DNA of 64,000 nucleotides, from positions 248,001-312,000 of the forward strand of contig NZ_FOYL01000009.1 of NCBI RefSeq assembly GCF_900115955.1, in the 5' to 3' direction. A program made the position numbers and the translations under genes. Under the pieces are notes generated by a model, which was given only the letters and a program-made list of their open reading frames with translations, was not told where the DNA came from and searched no databases. This document shows positions 52,183 to 60,450 of this stretch, piece after piece; the first letter of the stretch is position 1, and every line of letters starts with the position of its first letter. Source of the stretch: Lentzea waywayandensis (GTDB taxonomy: Bacteria > Actinomycetota > Actinomycetes > Mycobacteriales > Pseudonocardiaceae).

Positions 52183-52773
52183 ATGAGGATTCTGCTCGTT
52201 GGAGCGACCGGCACCCTGGGTAGCGCGGTGCACCAGGTGCTCGTCGAACGCAAGCACGACGTCGTGACCGTCTCCCGCACCGGGGGCGACCTTCAGTACG
52301 ACGTGACCGACCCGGCCCAGGTGGCCGATCTCTACCAGACCGTGGGGCAGGTGGACGCCGTCGCGTCGGCCGCCGGGCACGTGCCGTTCAAGCCGTTCGG
52401 CGAGCTGACGATCGAGGACTACCAGGCCGGGCTGACCGGCAAGGTGCTGTCCCAGGTCGCGCTGGTCCGCGAGGGGCTCGCGCACGTCACCGAGTCGTTC
52501 ACGCTGATCACCGGCGTGCTGGCGCGCGAACCGATCGTCACGGGCGCGGCGGCCTCGCTGGTCAACGGCGCGGTGGAAGCGTTCGTGCGGGCCGCCGCCA
52601 TCGAGATCGCGCCGCAGCGCATCAACGCCGTCAGCCCGACCGTCTTCACCGAGGCTCTCGACGCCTACGGCGACTACTTCCCCGGCATGAAGCCCGTGTC
52701 GGTGGCTGACGTGGCGCAGGCGTACGTCCGTTCGATCGAGGGACGGCAGACCGGGCAGGTCTACGTGCTCTGA
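52183..52773 (+). CDS. Short-chain dehydrogenase/reductase
   Basis: A 196-residue SDR, shorter than usual (250). The NAD(P) glycine motif is VGATGTLGSAV (6-16), and the SRTGGDLQ segment after strand 2 suggests NADPH. The active site departs from the classical YxxxK: the strand with TLITGVLAREP is followed by AASLVNGAVEAFVRAAA, where the Tyr and Lys positions are not evident, as in several small atypical SDRs. So catalytic activity is uncertain. It is divergent from the LysR regulator and converges on the TetR gene, overlapping it by 13 bp. Confidence 0.83.
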   Translation: MRILLVGATGTLGSAVHQVLVERKHDVVTVSRTGGDLQYDVTDPAQVADLYQTVGQVDAVASAAGHVPFKPFGELTIEDYQAGLTGKVLSQVALVREGLAHVTESFTLITGVLAREPIVTGAAASLVNGAVEAFVRAAAIEIAPQRINAVSPTVFTEALDAYGDYFPGMKPVSVADVAQAYVRSIEGRQTGQVYVL

Positions 52774-53342
52774 ACCGCAACGCGACCGAGCAGCCGGTCC
52801 ACGAGTTCGGGCAGCCGCTGTTCGCCCGCGCCCTCCAGCCACAGCGCGATGCCGGTGCGGATCGTGGCGAGGAACGTCGCCGCCATCAGCCGGGCGATCT
52901 CCTCGTCCGGCTCACGAAGGACCAGAACGGCGGTCAGGTCGCGTTCGAGCGCGACCTGGTCGCCTGCTTGGCGTGCGATCAGTGACGGATGCCGGCGCAG
53001 CAGCCGCAGCTGGGCCATCCACTCGACGTCCGGGAGGGGCCGGTCGCGGTAGAGCTCCGCGGTCGACGCGCGCAGGGCCTGCCAGGCCCCCTCGTGCTCC
53101 GGCCTCGCCTCGACCAGCGAGACCAGCGCCCTGAACCGCTCGCGGTCAGAGTCGAGAACAGCCTCTTCCTTGCTGGCGAAGTAGTTGGAGAACGTCCTGC
53201 GCGAGACCCCCGCCGCGTCCGCGATGTCCTCGACCGTCACCCCGTCGAGGCCGTGCTCCATCGCCAGCCGCAACGCCGCCCCGGCCAGCGACCGTCTGGT
53301 CTCGGCCTTCTTGTGCTCGCGCCGCGTGGTGAGGGTCTCCAT
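52761..53342 (-). CDS. TetR-family regulator of efflux gene
   Basis: A 193-residue TetR regulator. The HTH (about 15-60) reads LAGAALRLAMEHGLDGVTVE, DAAGVSRRTFSNYFASKEEAV in sequence, typical of the AcrR/MftR-like group, followed by a helical ligand domain. ATG 53342 lies 31 bp from a 20-bp near-perfect palindrome; the longer frame to 53381 would run through that operator. It is divergent from the multidrug efflux gene at 53425, which it very likely represses. Confidence 0.88.
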   Translation of the reverse strand: METLTTRREHKKAETRRSLAGAALRLAMEHGLDGVTVEDIADAAGVSRRTFSNYFASKEEAVLDSDRERFRALVSLVEARPEHEGAWQALRASTAELYRDRPLPDVEWMAQLRLLRRHPSLIARQAGDQVALERDLTAVLVLREPDEEIARLMAATFLATIRTGIALWLEGAGEQRLPELVDRLLGRVAVQST

Positions 53343-53372
53343 GGCGTTCAGCGTAGCGGGTGCAAGTTGCTC

Positions 53373-53392
53373 GTTGCGCAAATTTGCACAAC
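53373..53392. promoter_or_regulatory. TetR operator, 20-bp near-perfect palindrome
   Basis: GTTGCGCAAATTTGCACAAC has a perfect GCAAATTTGC core and one mismatched base pair in its outer arms. It lies between the divergent TetR and efflux genes, and related half-sites (GCAAGTTGC at 53362-53370, GCGCAA at 53393-53398) flank it, so two dimers may bind. Confidence 0.7.
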
Positions 53393-53424
53393 GCGCAAGA
53401 ATTACGGGGACGAAGGGGCGGGAT

Positions 53425-54969
53425 GTGAAGATCGAGACTCAGGCGATGGGGCACCGGCAGGTGCTGGAGTCGCTGTCCGGACTGCTGCTCGCGCTGTTCG
53501 TGGCCATGGTCAGCTCCACGGTGGTGTCCACCGCGCTGCCGCGGATCATCGGCTCACTGAACGGCACGCAGACGCAGTACACCTGGGTGGTCACGGCCAC
53601 CCTGCTCACGGCGACGGCCACCACCCCGCTCTGGGGCAGGCTCGCCGACCTGTTCAACAAGAAGACGCTGGTCCAGGCCGCGATCGTGATCTTCGTGGTC
53701 GGCTCGCTGCTCGCGGGCTTCGCCCAGGACACCGGCCAGCTCATCGCCGCCCGCGCGTTCCAGGGCCTCGGCGTCGGCGGCCTGCAGGCGCTGGTGCAGG
53801 TCGTGATCGCCGCGATCATCCCGCCACGCGAACGCGGCCGCTACAACGGCTACCTCGGCGCGGTCATGGCCGTTGCCACCGTCGGCGGCCCGCTGCTCGG
53901 CGGCCTGATCGTCGACGTGTCGTGGCTCGGCTGGCGCTGGTGCTTCTGGGTCGCCGTGCCGATCGCCGCGCTGGCGTTCGTCGTGCTCCAGGCGACGCTG
54001 AAGCTGGAGACCGTGCGCCGCGAGAACGTGAAGATCGACTACCTCGGCGCGACGCTGATCGCGGCGGGCGTGAGCGTGCTGCTGATCTGGGTCTCATTCG
54101 TCGGCAACTCGTTCGACTGGCTGTCGTGGCAGACCGGAGCCATGGTCGCCGCCGGCCTCGTGCTGCTCGGCGCGGCGGTCGCGGTCGAACTGCGCGTCGA
54201 GGAACCCGTTGTGCCACTGCACATCGTGGTCCAGCGCACCCCGGCCCTGGCGATCATCGCGAGCCTCTCGGTGGGCATGGCGATGTTCGGCGGCGCCGTG
54301 TTCCTCGGCCAGTACTTCCAGATCGGCCGCGGCTACTCGCCGACGGAGGCGGGCCTGCTGACCATCCCGCTGATGGCGGGCGTGCTGGTGTCGTCCACGA
54401 TCTCCGGCCGCATGATCAGCCGCACCGGCAGGATCAAGCCCTACATCGTCTCGGGCACGATCATCCTGGTGCTGGGCTTCCTCGGCCTGGGCTTCGTCGA
54501 CCACGCCACCGCACTGTGGATCGTCGGCATCGCGATGGCCGTCGTGGGCATCGGCGTCGGCATGACGATGCAGAACCTCGTGCTGGCAGTGCAGAACAGC
54601 GTCCCGCTGAGCGAACTGGGCGCCGCCAGCGCGTCCGTGACGTTCTTCCGCTCGCTGGGCGGCACCATCGGCGTCTCGGTGCTCGGCGCGGTCCTCGCCA
54701 ACCGCGTGACCGCCGACCTCTCCGCCGCACTGCACGTGCCACCGGGCCAGTCGACCCGCAGCACCAGCGCGTTGAACCTCTCCGCGCTGCCGCCCGAGGT
54801 CCAGACGATCGTGCACACCGTCTACGGCGACGCGACGGCACACATCTTCCTGATCTCCGCCGCGGTAGGCGTCGTCGGCATCATCGCGGCACTGCTGCTC
54901 AAGCCGATCACGTTGCGCACGACGATCGATCTCGAGAAGAAGGAAGCAGACTCAGCGGTCGCGCGATAA
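53425..54969 (+). CDS. MFS drug exporter, 14-TM DHA2 (EmrB/QacA) family
   Basis: A 514-residue exporter with 14 predicted helices. Motif A is GRLADLFNKKTLV, motif C-like AVATVGGPLLGGLIVD in helix 5, and STALPRIIGSL in helix 1 is the DHA2 signature (motif D1). Start is GTG 53425 with AAGGGG upstream; ATG 53446 is possible. Role: proton-driven efflux of hydrophobic or cationic compounds, probably induced when the divergent TetR protein binds its ligand. Confidence 0.92.
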   Translation: MKIETQAMGHRQVLESLSGLLLALFVAMVSSTVVSTALPRIIGSLNGTQTQYTWVVTATLLTATATTPLWGRLADLFNKKTLVQAAIVIFVVGSLLAGFAQDTGQLIAARAFQGLGVGGLQALVQVVIAAIIPPRERGRYNGYLGAVMAVATVGGPLLGGLIVDVSWLGWRWCFWVAVPIAALAFVVLQATLKLETVRRENVKIDYLGATLIAAGVSVLLIWVSFVGNSFDWLSWQTGAMVAAGLVLLGAAVAVELRVEEPVVPLHIVVQRTPALAIIASLSVGMAMFGGAVFLGQYFQIGRGYSPTEAGLLTIPLMAGVLVSSTISGRMISRTGRIKPYIVSGTIILVLGFLGLGFVDHATALWIVGIAMAVVGIGVGMTMQNLVLAVQNSVPLSELGAASASVTFFRSLGGTIGVSVLGAVLANRVTADLSAALHVPPGQSTRSTSALNLSALPPEVQTIVHTVYGDATAHIFLISAAVGVVGIIAALLLKPITLRTTIDLEKKEADSAVAR

Positions 54970-54983
54970 GCCGAGGGGGAACC

Positions 54984-55469
54984 ATGAGCGCCGGCCGGAA
55001 CAACGCCTTCGAGTCCACAGTGGACTCCTTCGGACCCGCTCCCCTGCCGTCGTCCCGGACCATCCTGGTCGGCACAGACGGCTCCGACACCGCGATGCGC
55101 GCGACAGCGTCCGCGTTCGGCCTGGCCCGCCGCCAGGGAGCACGACTGGTCGTCACCTTTGTGGCGTGCCACTCCTCCCTGGCGGCACTGAGCCCCGCCG
55201 TCGCCTCGGTCTTCGAACACGAGGCGACGGCCCGGCTGCACGCCGAACTGAGCGACCAGGTCCGGTCGTCCGCCGAGGAGCTCGACGTGCCGGTGACGTT
55301 CGTCAAGGCGTTCGGCGACCCGTGCACGGTGCTGCGCGACTCGGCGGACCAGTGCCAGGCCGACATGGTGATCGTCGGGGCGTCGCGGCAGGCGGGGCAC
55401 CGGTTCGCGGGGTCGGTGGCGACGCGGCTGATCAAGCTGGGGCACTGGCCGGTCCTCGTGGTGCCCTGA
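54984..55469 (+). CDS. Universal stress protein
   Basis: A 161-residue single-domain UspA protein with a 30-residue N-terminal extension. After TILVGTDGSDTAMRA (strand 1 and adenine-loop Asp), the ATP-binding motif near the C-terminus is GASRQAGHRFAGSVATRLI, a variant of G-2x-G-9x-G(S/T), followed by WPVLVVP. ATP binding is plausible. It lies 14 bp after the efflux gene with a GAGGGGGA ribosome site and may be cotranscribed; the stop lies within a palindrome that could be a terminator. Confidence 0.88.
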   Translation: MSAGRNNAFESTVDSFGPAPLPSSRTILVGTDGSDTAMRATASAFGLARRQGARLVVTFVACHSSLAALSPAVASVFEHEATARLHAELSDQVRSSAEELDVPVTFVKAFGDPCTVLRDSADQCQADMVIVGASRQAGHRFAGSVATRLIKLGHWPVLVVP

Positions 55470-55476
55470 TCAGGGC
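55463..55476. terminator. Palindrome at stop of universal stress gene
   Basis: GCCCTGATCAGGGC is a perfect 14-bp palindrome covering the stop codon. It can fold as a 5-bp stem with a GATC loop and may be a weak terminator; there is no U-run. Confidence 0.35.
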
Positions 55477-55802
55477 AGATCTCCCGGACAGCCGGCCGAG
55501 GAGTCACTGAAGCCGCCGGAACAGCTCCCGTACCGGGCCTCCGCCTTCAGGCTCAAGGCAGCGCCGAGCCCGTGACCGACGCGAGGAGCAGCCCTCCGCC
55601 AGTGCCACGACCTCGCCCGGCGGCCTCCGCCCAGCACCTTCACCCGATCTATCGGCAACACCGCGGCAACGTTGCGATGCACCGCGTGGGAGCGCATACC
55701 TCCGAGGACCTCGGCCACTTCGGACAGGTCCGCCACCAGATCGGCCACAGAAGGTTGCCATAGGTCGGAGCACTGCTACCGTACGTCCGGGCGCAGGGAT
55801 TT
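55470..55802 (-). other. Intergenic stretch with weak minus-strand ORF
   Basis: This gap between the universal stress gene and GH27 has one weak candidate, a 92-codon minus-strand ORF at 55470-55748 starting at GTG. Its first half (VADLSEVAEVLGG, then NVAAVLPIDRVKVLGG) looks protein-like, the second half does not, and it has no recognisable family or ribosome site. It may be a decayed gene fragment. I see nothing else here. Confidence 0.25.
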
Positions 55803-55817
55803 CTAAACTTAATTTAG
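55803..55817. promoter_or_regulatory. AT-rich inverted repeat upstream of GH27 gene
   Basis: CTAAA-CTTAA-TTTAG sits in an AT-rich island (55801-55830) that is exceptional in this GC-rich window. A TTGACG (55827-55832) follows, 52 bp before the GH27 start, without a good -10. It is a likely regulator site for the glycan locus. Confidence 0.5.
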
Positions 55818-55884
55818 TATTTATTCTTGACGCGATCGGGTGACCGAAGCATGCTTTGGCCACTCGACGACGAGAGGTACGGGT

Positions 55885-58014
55885 ATGCCGAGAACCCTGC
55901 TGTCCGTGGCCACCATCGCCCTGGCGCTGCTGGCACCCACAGCGGTTGCCGCCGCCGCACCGTCCACCCCGGTAGAACACGCGGGTGTCGACCAAGGCGC
56001 GCCCACCTACTACGACTCGGGCATCGCACGCACTCCGTACATGGGGTGGAACTCCTACTTCGCCGTTGGCGCGGCGTCGGAGGAGAAGGTGCTCGGGGTG
56101 GCTGACCACCTCGTCAGCAGCGGCCTCGCGAAGGCCGGCTACACCATCGTCTGGATCGACGGCGGGTGGAACGCGAGCCCGCCGCGGGACGGCAAGGGTG
56201 CGCTCGTGCCCGATCCCGCGCGGTTCCCGTCCGGGTTCACCAAGTTGGTGGACACGTTGCACGCCAAGGGTTTGAAGGCGGGCATCTACACCGACGCCGG
56301 GGCGTGGGACGGCAAGAACTGCGCCGCCGGCAGCGGTGGCGGGTACTACGAGGCGGACGCGAAACAGTTCGCCGGGTGGAAGTTCGACGCCGTCAAGATC
56401 GACTTCCTGTGCGGCATCGCGCAGAACATGGACCCGGCCGTCGCCTTCACGCAGTTCTCCGCGGCGGTGCAGAAGGCCGGGCGCAAGATGATCCTCAACC
56501 TCTGCAACCCCGTCACCGACGAGTGGGGCGTGCCGCACCGCTGGGACCAGACCGCGTACGTGGCCTACACGTACGGGCCGCGCGTCGGCGACTCGTGGCG
56601 CACCAGCACGGACGTCGCGTTCGGCACGCCGTACGAGGGCATCTGGCGGGACGTGCTGCGCAACATGGACCGCAACCTCTACCGGCCCGGCGCGCAGGGT
56701 CCCGGTCACTACAACGACCCGGACTACCTGATCCCGATGCGCAAGACGGAGCAGGGCACGTACGAGCTCAACGAGGAGGAGTCGACCTCGCAGCTCGTCA
56801 TGTGGTCGGTGATGGCCTCGCCGCTGATCATCGGGTCGGACCCGCGCACGCTGCCGCCGTCGATGATCGAGACGCTGAAGAACCCCGAGATCATCGCGGT
56901 CGACCAGGACCCGCTGGCCATCCAGGGCGTCAGGATCGCTGGCTCGAACAACGTCGACGTCTACAGCAAGGTGTTGTCCGGCAAGGGTGAGCGGGCCGTC
57001 GCGGTGCTCAACCGCAACGACCAGGCCGCCGAGTTCACGGTCAACCTCGCCGACACCGGCCTCAAGGGCACCGTCGCCATCCGCGACCTGCGTGCCCGCT
57101 CCGACCGCGGCACGGCGACCGGCACCTACACCGTCACGGTTCCCGCGCACGGCACGGCGTTCCTGAAGCTGCGCGGCGAAACGGCCGTTCCCGGCACCGA
57201 CGTTGGCGGGGAGACCTCGGCCAGCCCGGCGCTGATCCGCTGGGACGACAAGAACATGGCGACGTTCGCACGCGACAAGGCCGGCCGCCTCACGCAGCGC
57301 TCGATGGTCGATGGCGAGTGGCGCAACTGGGTCGTGATCGGTGGGCCGAAGAACGGCCAGGTCCTCGGCCAGCCGTCGGCGTTCGCGAGCCCGGACGGTC
57401 GCATCGACCTCTTCGTCCGCGGCACCGACAACGTCGCCTACCAACGGACTTTCGCGAACGGCAAGTGGGGCAACTGGACCTCGCTCGGCGGCACGCTGAC
57501 CGACTCCGTGTCGGTGGCGTTCACCGGGCCGGACAGCTGGAGCCTGTTCGGTCGCGGCGCCGACGGTCGCGTGTGGACGCGCGACAGGAACAACAGCACC
57601 TGGAACTCGGTCGGTTCTCCTGGCAACCAGCAGATCTACGGCAGGCCTTCTGCCGCAACGGTCGCGGCCGGCACGTTCGTCACGGTCCGGCTGCAGGACG
57701 ACTCCGCCTGGTACCGCAGGCGCACCGCGAACGGCTGGTCCGCGTGGACCTCGCTGGGTGGCGTGATCAGCGGCAGCCCGACGGCGGTCGCCAACGGTGA
57801 TCGCGTCAACGTCTTCGTCCGCGGCAGCGACTACACGCTGTGGCAGCAGGACCTCGTCGGCGGCGCGGGCACCTGGTGGTTCAAGCGCGACCAGTTCGTC
57901 AGCAACGCGCTCACCGGCGCGGTCGGTGGAGCGCCCGGTGCGAACGGATCGACCTGGGTCGCCGTGCGCGGTCCGGACAACGCCGTGCACGTGTCCAGCC
58001 TGACGGCCCCCTGA
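55885..58014 (+). CDS. Secreted GH27 alpha-galactosidase-like enzyme with propeller lectin
   Basis: A 709-residue secreted enzyme. Signal peptide residues 1-25 (PRTLLSVATIALALLAPTAV). GH27 catalytic barrel about 45-340: TPYMGWNSY, WIDGGWN, nucleophile D173 in FDAVKIDFLCG, acid/base D278 in GHYNDPDYL. A beta-sandwich follows (about 345-430), then a C-terminal PLL-like beta-propeller (about 445-709) with repeated W-x-x-W/TSLGG blades (NWTSLGG, AWTSLGG), a lectin type often binding fucose or galactose. Terminal alpha-galactose (or beta-L-arabinopyranose) is the family's usual substrate. ATG 55885 has GAGAGG upstream; the start at 55840 would put 15 residues before the signal peptide. Confidence 0.92.
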   Translation: MPRTLLSVATIALALLAPTAVAAAAPSTPVEHAGVDQGAPTYYDSGIARTPYMGWNSYFAVGAASEEKVLGVADHLVSSGLAKAGYTIVWIDGGWNASPPRDGKGALVPDPARFPSGFTKLVDTLHAKGLKAGIYTDAGAWDGKNCAAGSGGGYYEADAKQFAGWKFDAVKIDFLCGIAQNMDPAVAFTQFSAAVQKAGRKMILNLCNPVTDEWGVPHRWDQTAYVAYTYGPRVGDSWRTSTDVAFGTPYEGIWRDVLRNMDRNLYRPGAQGPGHYNDPDYLIPMRKTEQGTYELNEEESTSQLVMWSVMASPLIIGSDPRTLPPSMIETLKNPEIIAVDQDPLAIQGVRIAGSNNVDVYSKVLSGKGERAVAVLNRNDQAAEFTVNLADTGLKGTVAIRDLRARSDRGTATGTYTVTVPAHGTAFLKLRGETAVPGTDVGGETSASPALIRWDDKNMATFARDKAGRLTQRSMVDGEWRNWVVIGGPKNGQVLGQPSAFASPDGRIDLFVRGTDNVAYQRTFANGKWGNWTSLGGTLTDSVSVAFTGPDSWSLFGRGADGRVWTRDRNNSTWNSVGSPGNQQIYGRPSAATVAAGTFVTVRLQDDSAWYRRRTANGWSAWTSLGGVISGSPTAVANGDRVNVFVRGSDYTLWQQDLVGGAGTWWFKRDQFVSNALTGAVGGAPGANGSTWVAVRGPDNAVHVSSLTAP

Positions 58015-58037
58015 CCAGCCCCTCCCAGGAGCACACG

Positions 58038-58097
58038 ATGAAGATTCGTCGCGCCTTCTCCAAGGCCACCGCGCACTTCCACGGAGCCCACCGATGA
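58038..58097 (+). CDS. Short coupled ORF before GH95 gene
   Basis: A 19-codon ORF, MKIRRAFSKATAHFHGAHR, with its own AGGAG ribosome site and a TGA that overlaps the GH95 start (ATGA). The peptide is very basic with four His residues. It could be a translational-coupling leader that raises or controls expression of the Tat-exported enzyme. It is too short for homology, and the GH95 gene also has a weak GGAG site of its own. Confidence 0.45.
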   Translation: MKIRRAFSKATAHFHGAHR

Positions 58098-60397
58098 CCT
58101 CACGCCGCAACTTCCTGAAGGCCACCGGCGCGTTGGGACTGGGCGCCATGATCCTGCCCACCTTCACCTCCCACGCCGCCCCCGAACGGCCGGCGGGCAA
58201 CCCGCTCGCCGCCAACCCGACGACCCTCTGGTACCCCGCTCCCGCCGACGAGGCGAAGATCATCGAGCAGGGTCTGCCGATCGGCAACGGCCGCCTCGGC
58301 GCGCTCGTCGGCGGTGGCGTCGAGAAGGACTTCCTGTACCTGACCGACGTCACGCTGTGGACCGGCGAGCTCAACGACGCCCTCGAAGGCGACGGCCAAC
58401 TTCCTTACGACTACACGCACTTCGGCACGTTCTCGATGCTGGCCAAGCTCTACGTCGAGATGCCGGGTCACGCGGGCGCCACCGGCTACCGCCGCGAGCT
58501 CGACCTGAGCAACGGCCTGGTCACCACGAAGTACACGCACGGCGGCAAGCAGTACCGGCGCGAGATCTTCTCCAGCCATCCGGACGACGTGGTGATCGTC
58601 CGGCTCGTCGGCCCGAACCAGTCCGGCACCGTCACGCTCACCGGCGCCCACGGCGAACCGACCGTCGGCGACGCGCCGCACACCGCGGCCGTCTTCACCG
58701 GCTCGTTGCCGAACAAGCTGGCGTACAGCGGTGTCGTGACGGCGTTCAGTCCTGATGGAACGGTCGAAGTGGACGGCGCGAACCTGTCGTTCACCGGCTG
58801 CTCGGACCTGGTGATCGTGTTCTCCGGTGGCACGAACTACGTCCCGGACGCGTCGCCCGGCTTCATGGACCCGCTGGTCGAACCCGCCAGGCTCGCGCTG
58901 GAGAAGGCGGCGGTACGCGCCAAGGCCGACGCCCTGCTGCGCACGCACGTCGCGGACTACCGCAGGAAGTACGACCGGCAGAAGGTCGACCTCGGCCGTT
59001 CCACCGACGCCCAGCGCGCGATGGACACGTGGACCCGTTTGCAGGCAAGGGCTTCGAGCGCCATGCCCGACCCGGAGCTGGAGGCGAGCTACCTCCAGTT
59101 CGGCCGCTACCTCGCCATCACGGGGTCACGCGACAACCTGCCGATCAACCTTCAGGGCCTGTGGCTGTCGAACAACAACCCCGACTGGTACAGCGACTAC
59201 CACACCGACATCAACATCCAGATGAACTACTGGCTCGCGGACCGGGCCGCGTTGTCGGACACGTTCGACGCGCTCGCGAACTACTGCGTGGCACAGCTGC
59301 CGGCGTGGACGAACACCACGCAGTCGGTGTACCAGGACGAGCGCAACCGGTTCCGCAACACCAACAACCGCGTGGCCGGGTGGGCGGTCGCCTTCTCCAC
59401 CAACATCTACGGCGGCAGCGGCTGGTGGTGGCACCCCGGTGGCAACGCGTGGCTGTGCATGTCGTTGTTCGAGCACTACGAGTACACGCTCGACCGCGAC
59501 TACCTGGCCAAGATCTACCCGTTGCTCAAGGGCGCCTGCGAGTTCTGGGAAGCACGCCTGGTCGAGACGCCGCAGGGTCTGGTCGACGACCACGACTGGT
59601 CGCCCGAGCACGGTCCGCAGGACACCCGCGGCAACACCTACAACCAGGAACTGGTGCACCACCTGTTCGGCAAGTACCGCATCGCAACGGATGTGCTGCG
59701 CCGCGACCAGGCGTACGGCCGCAGGATGTCGGGGCTGCGGGACCGGCTGTACCTGCCGGTCGTCAGTCCGAAGACCGGCATGCTCCAGGAGTGGATGTCG
59801 CCGGACGACCTCGGCGAGACCACGCACCGGCACCTGTCGCCGCTCGTCGGTTTCTTCCCCGGTGACCGCATCAACCGCGACGACTCCCCCGCCGCGCTGA
59901 TCGAGGGTGTGAAGCAGCACCTGATCACCCGCGGCATGGAGAGCTTCGGCTGGGGCCTCGCGTGGCGGGCGGCGTGCTGGGCGCGGCTCAAGGACGCGAA
60001 CAGGGCGTACGAGCTGGTGCAGAAGGTGATCCGCCCGTCGATCGACTACGCGAACGGCACGGCGCCGAACTTCTTCGACATGTACAGCTTCGGCGATCGT
60101 TCGATCTTCCAGATCGACGCGAACCTCGGCGCCCCGGCGGCCATGCTGGAGATGCTGCTGTACGCGCGGCCGGGCGTGATCGAACTGCTCCCCGCGCTGC
60201 CGTCGGCGTGGAAGACCGGCTCGGTGACCGGAATCGGTGCCCGCGGCGGCTTCTCCGTCGACCTGGCGTGGAAGGACGGCAAGGTCACCAGCGTGACTGT
60301 CCGCAGCGTCGGCGGCACCGAGACCGAGGTGCGCTTCGGCACGTGGAAGAAGAGGATCAGCCTGCGCAAGGGGCAGTCGGTGACGCTTCGCCCTTGA
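58094..60397 (+). CDS. GH95-family alpha-L-fucosidase-like enzyme, Tat-exported
   Basis: A 767-residue enzyme with a Tat signal (SRRNFLKATGALGLGAMILP), so it is exported folded. GH95 landmarks are QGLPIGNGRLGALV near residue 58, INLQGLWLSNNNPDW, and DINIQMNYW, whose Asn residues match the catalytic Asn pair of the family; the EWMSPDD and HLSPLVGFFPG segments supply further active-site residues. GH95 covers alpha-1,2-L-fucosidases and alpha-L-galactosidases; the exact specificity is not readable. It follows the GH27 gene and probably works with it on the same glycan. A 17-bp-stem terminator begins 8 bp after the stop. Confidence 0.92.
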   Translation: MTSRRNFLKATGALGLGAMILPTFTSHAAPERPAGNPLAANPTTLWYPAPADEAKIIEQGLPIGNGRLGALVGGGVEKDFLYLTDVTLWTGELNDALEGDGQLPYDYTHFGTFSMLAKLYVEMPGHAGATGYRRELDLSNGLVTTKYTHGGKQYRREIFSSHPDDVVIVRLVGPNQSGTVTLTGAHGEPTVGDAPHTAAVFTGSLPNKLAYSGVVTAFSPDGTVEVDGANLSFTGCSDLVIVFSGGTNYVPDASPGFMDPLVEPARLALEKAAVRAKADALLRTHVADYRRKYDRQKVDLGRSTDAQRAMDTWTRLQARASSAMPDPELEASYLQFGRYLAITGSRDNLPINLQGLWLSNNNPDWYSDYHTDINIQMNYWLADRAALSDTFDALANYCVAQLPAWTNTTQSVYQDERNRFRNTNNRVAGWAVAFSTNIYGGSGWWWHPGGNAWLCMSLFEHYEYTLDRDYLAKIYPLLKGACEFWEARLVETPQGLVDDHDWSPEHGPQDTRGNTYNQELVHHLFGKYRIATDVLRRDQAYGRRMSGLRDRLYLPVVSPKTGMLQEWMSPDDLGETTHRHLSPLVGFFPGDRINRDDSPAALIEGVKQHLITRGMESFGWGLAWRAACWARLKDANRAYELVQKVIRPSIDYANGTAPNFFDMYSFGDRSIFQIDANLGAPAAMLEMLLYARPGVIELLPALPSAWKTGSVTGIGARGGFSVDLAWKDGKVTSVTVRSVGGTETEVRFGTWKKRISLRKGQSVTLRP

Positions 60398-60404
60398 TAC
60401 CGCA

Positions 60405-60450
60405 GGTTCGTGGTCACCAGCTGCCTGAGAGCGGCTGGTGACCACGAACC
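60405..60450. terminator. Bidirectional terminator between GH95 and LacI genes
   Basis: A perfect 17-bp stem (GGTTCGTGGTCACCAGC and its complement, loop 12 nt) between the convergent GH95 and LacI genes. It also forms the last dozen codons of the LacI gene. Confidence 0.85.

Noticed and set aside
55504-58374. 956-codon minus-strand ORF opposite the GH27 gene
   Set aside because: Antisense to a gene with signal peptide, GH27 catalytic residues and lectin repeats.
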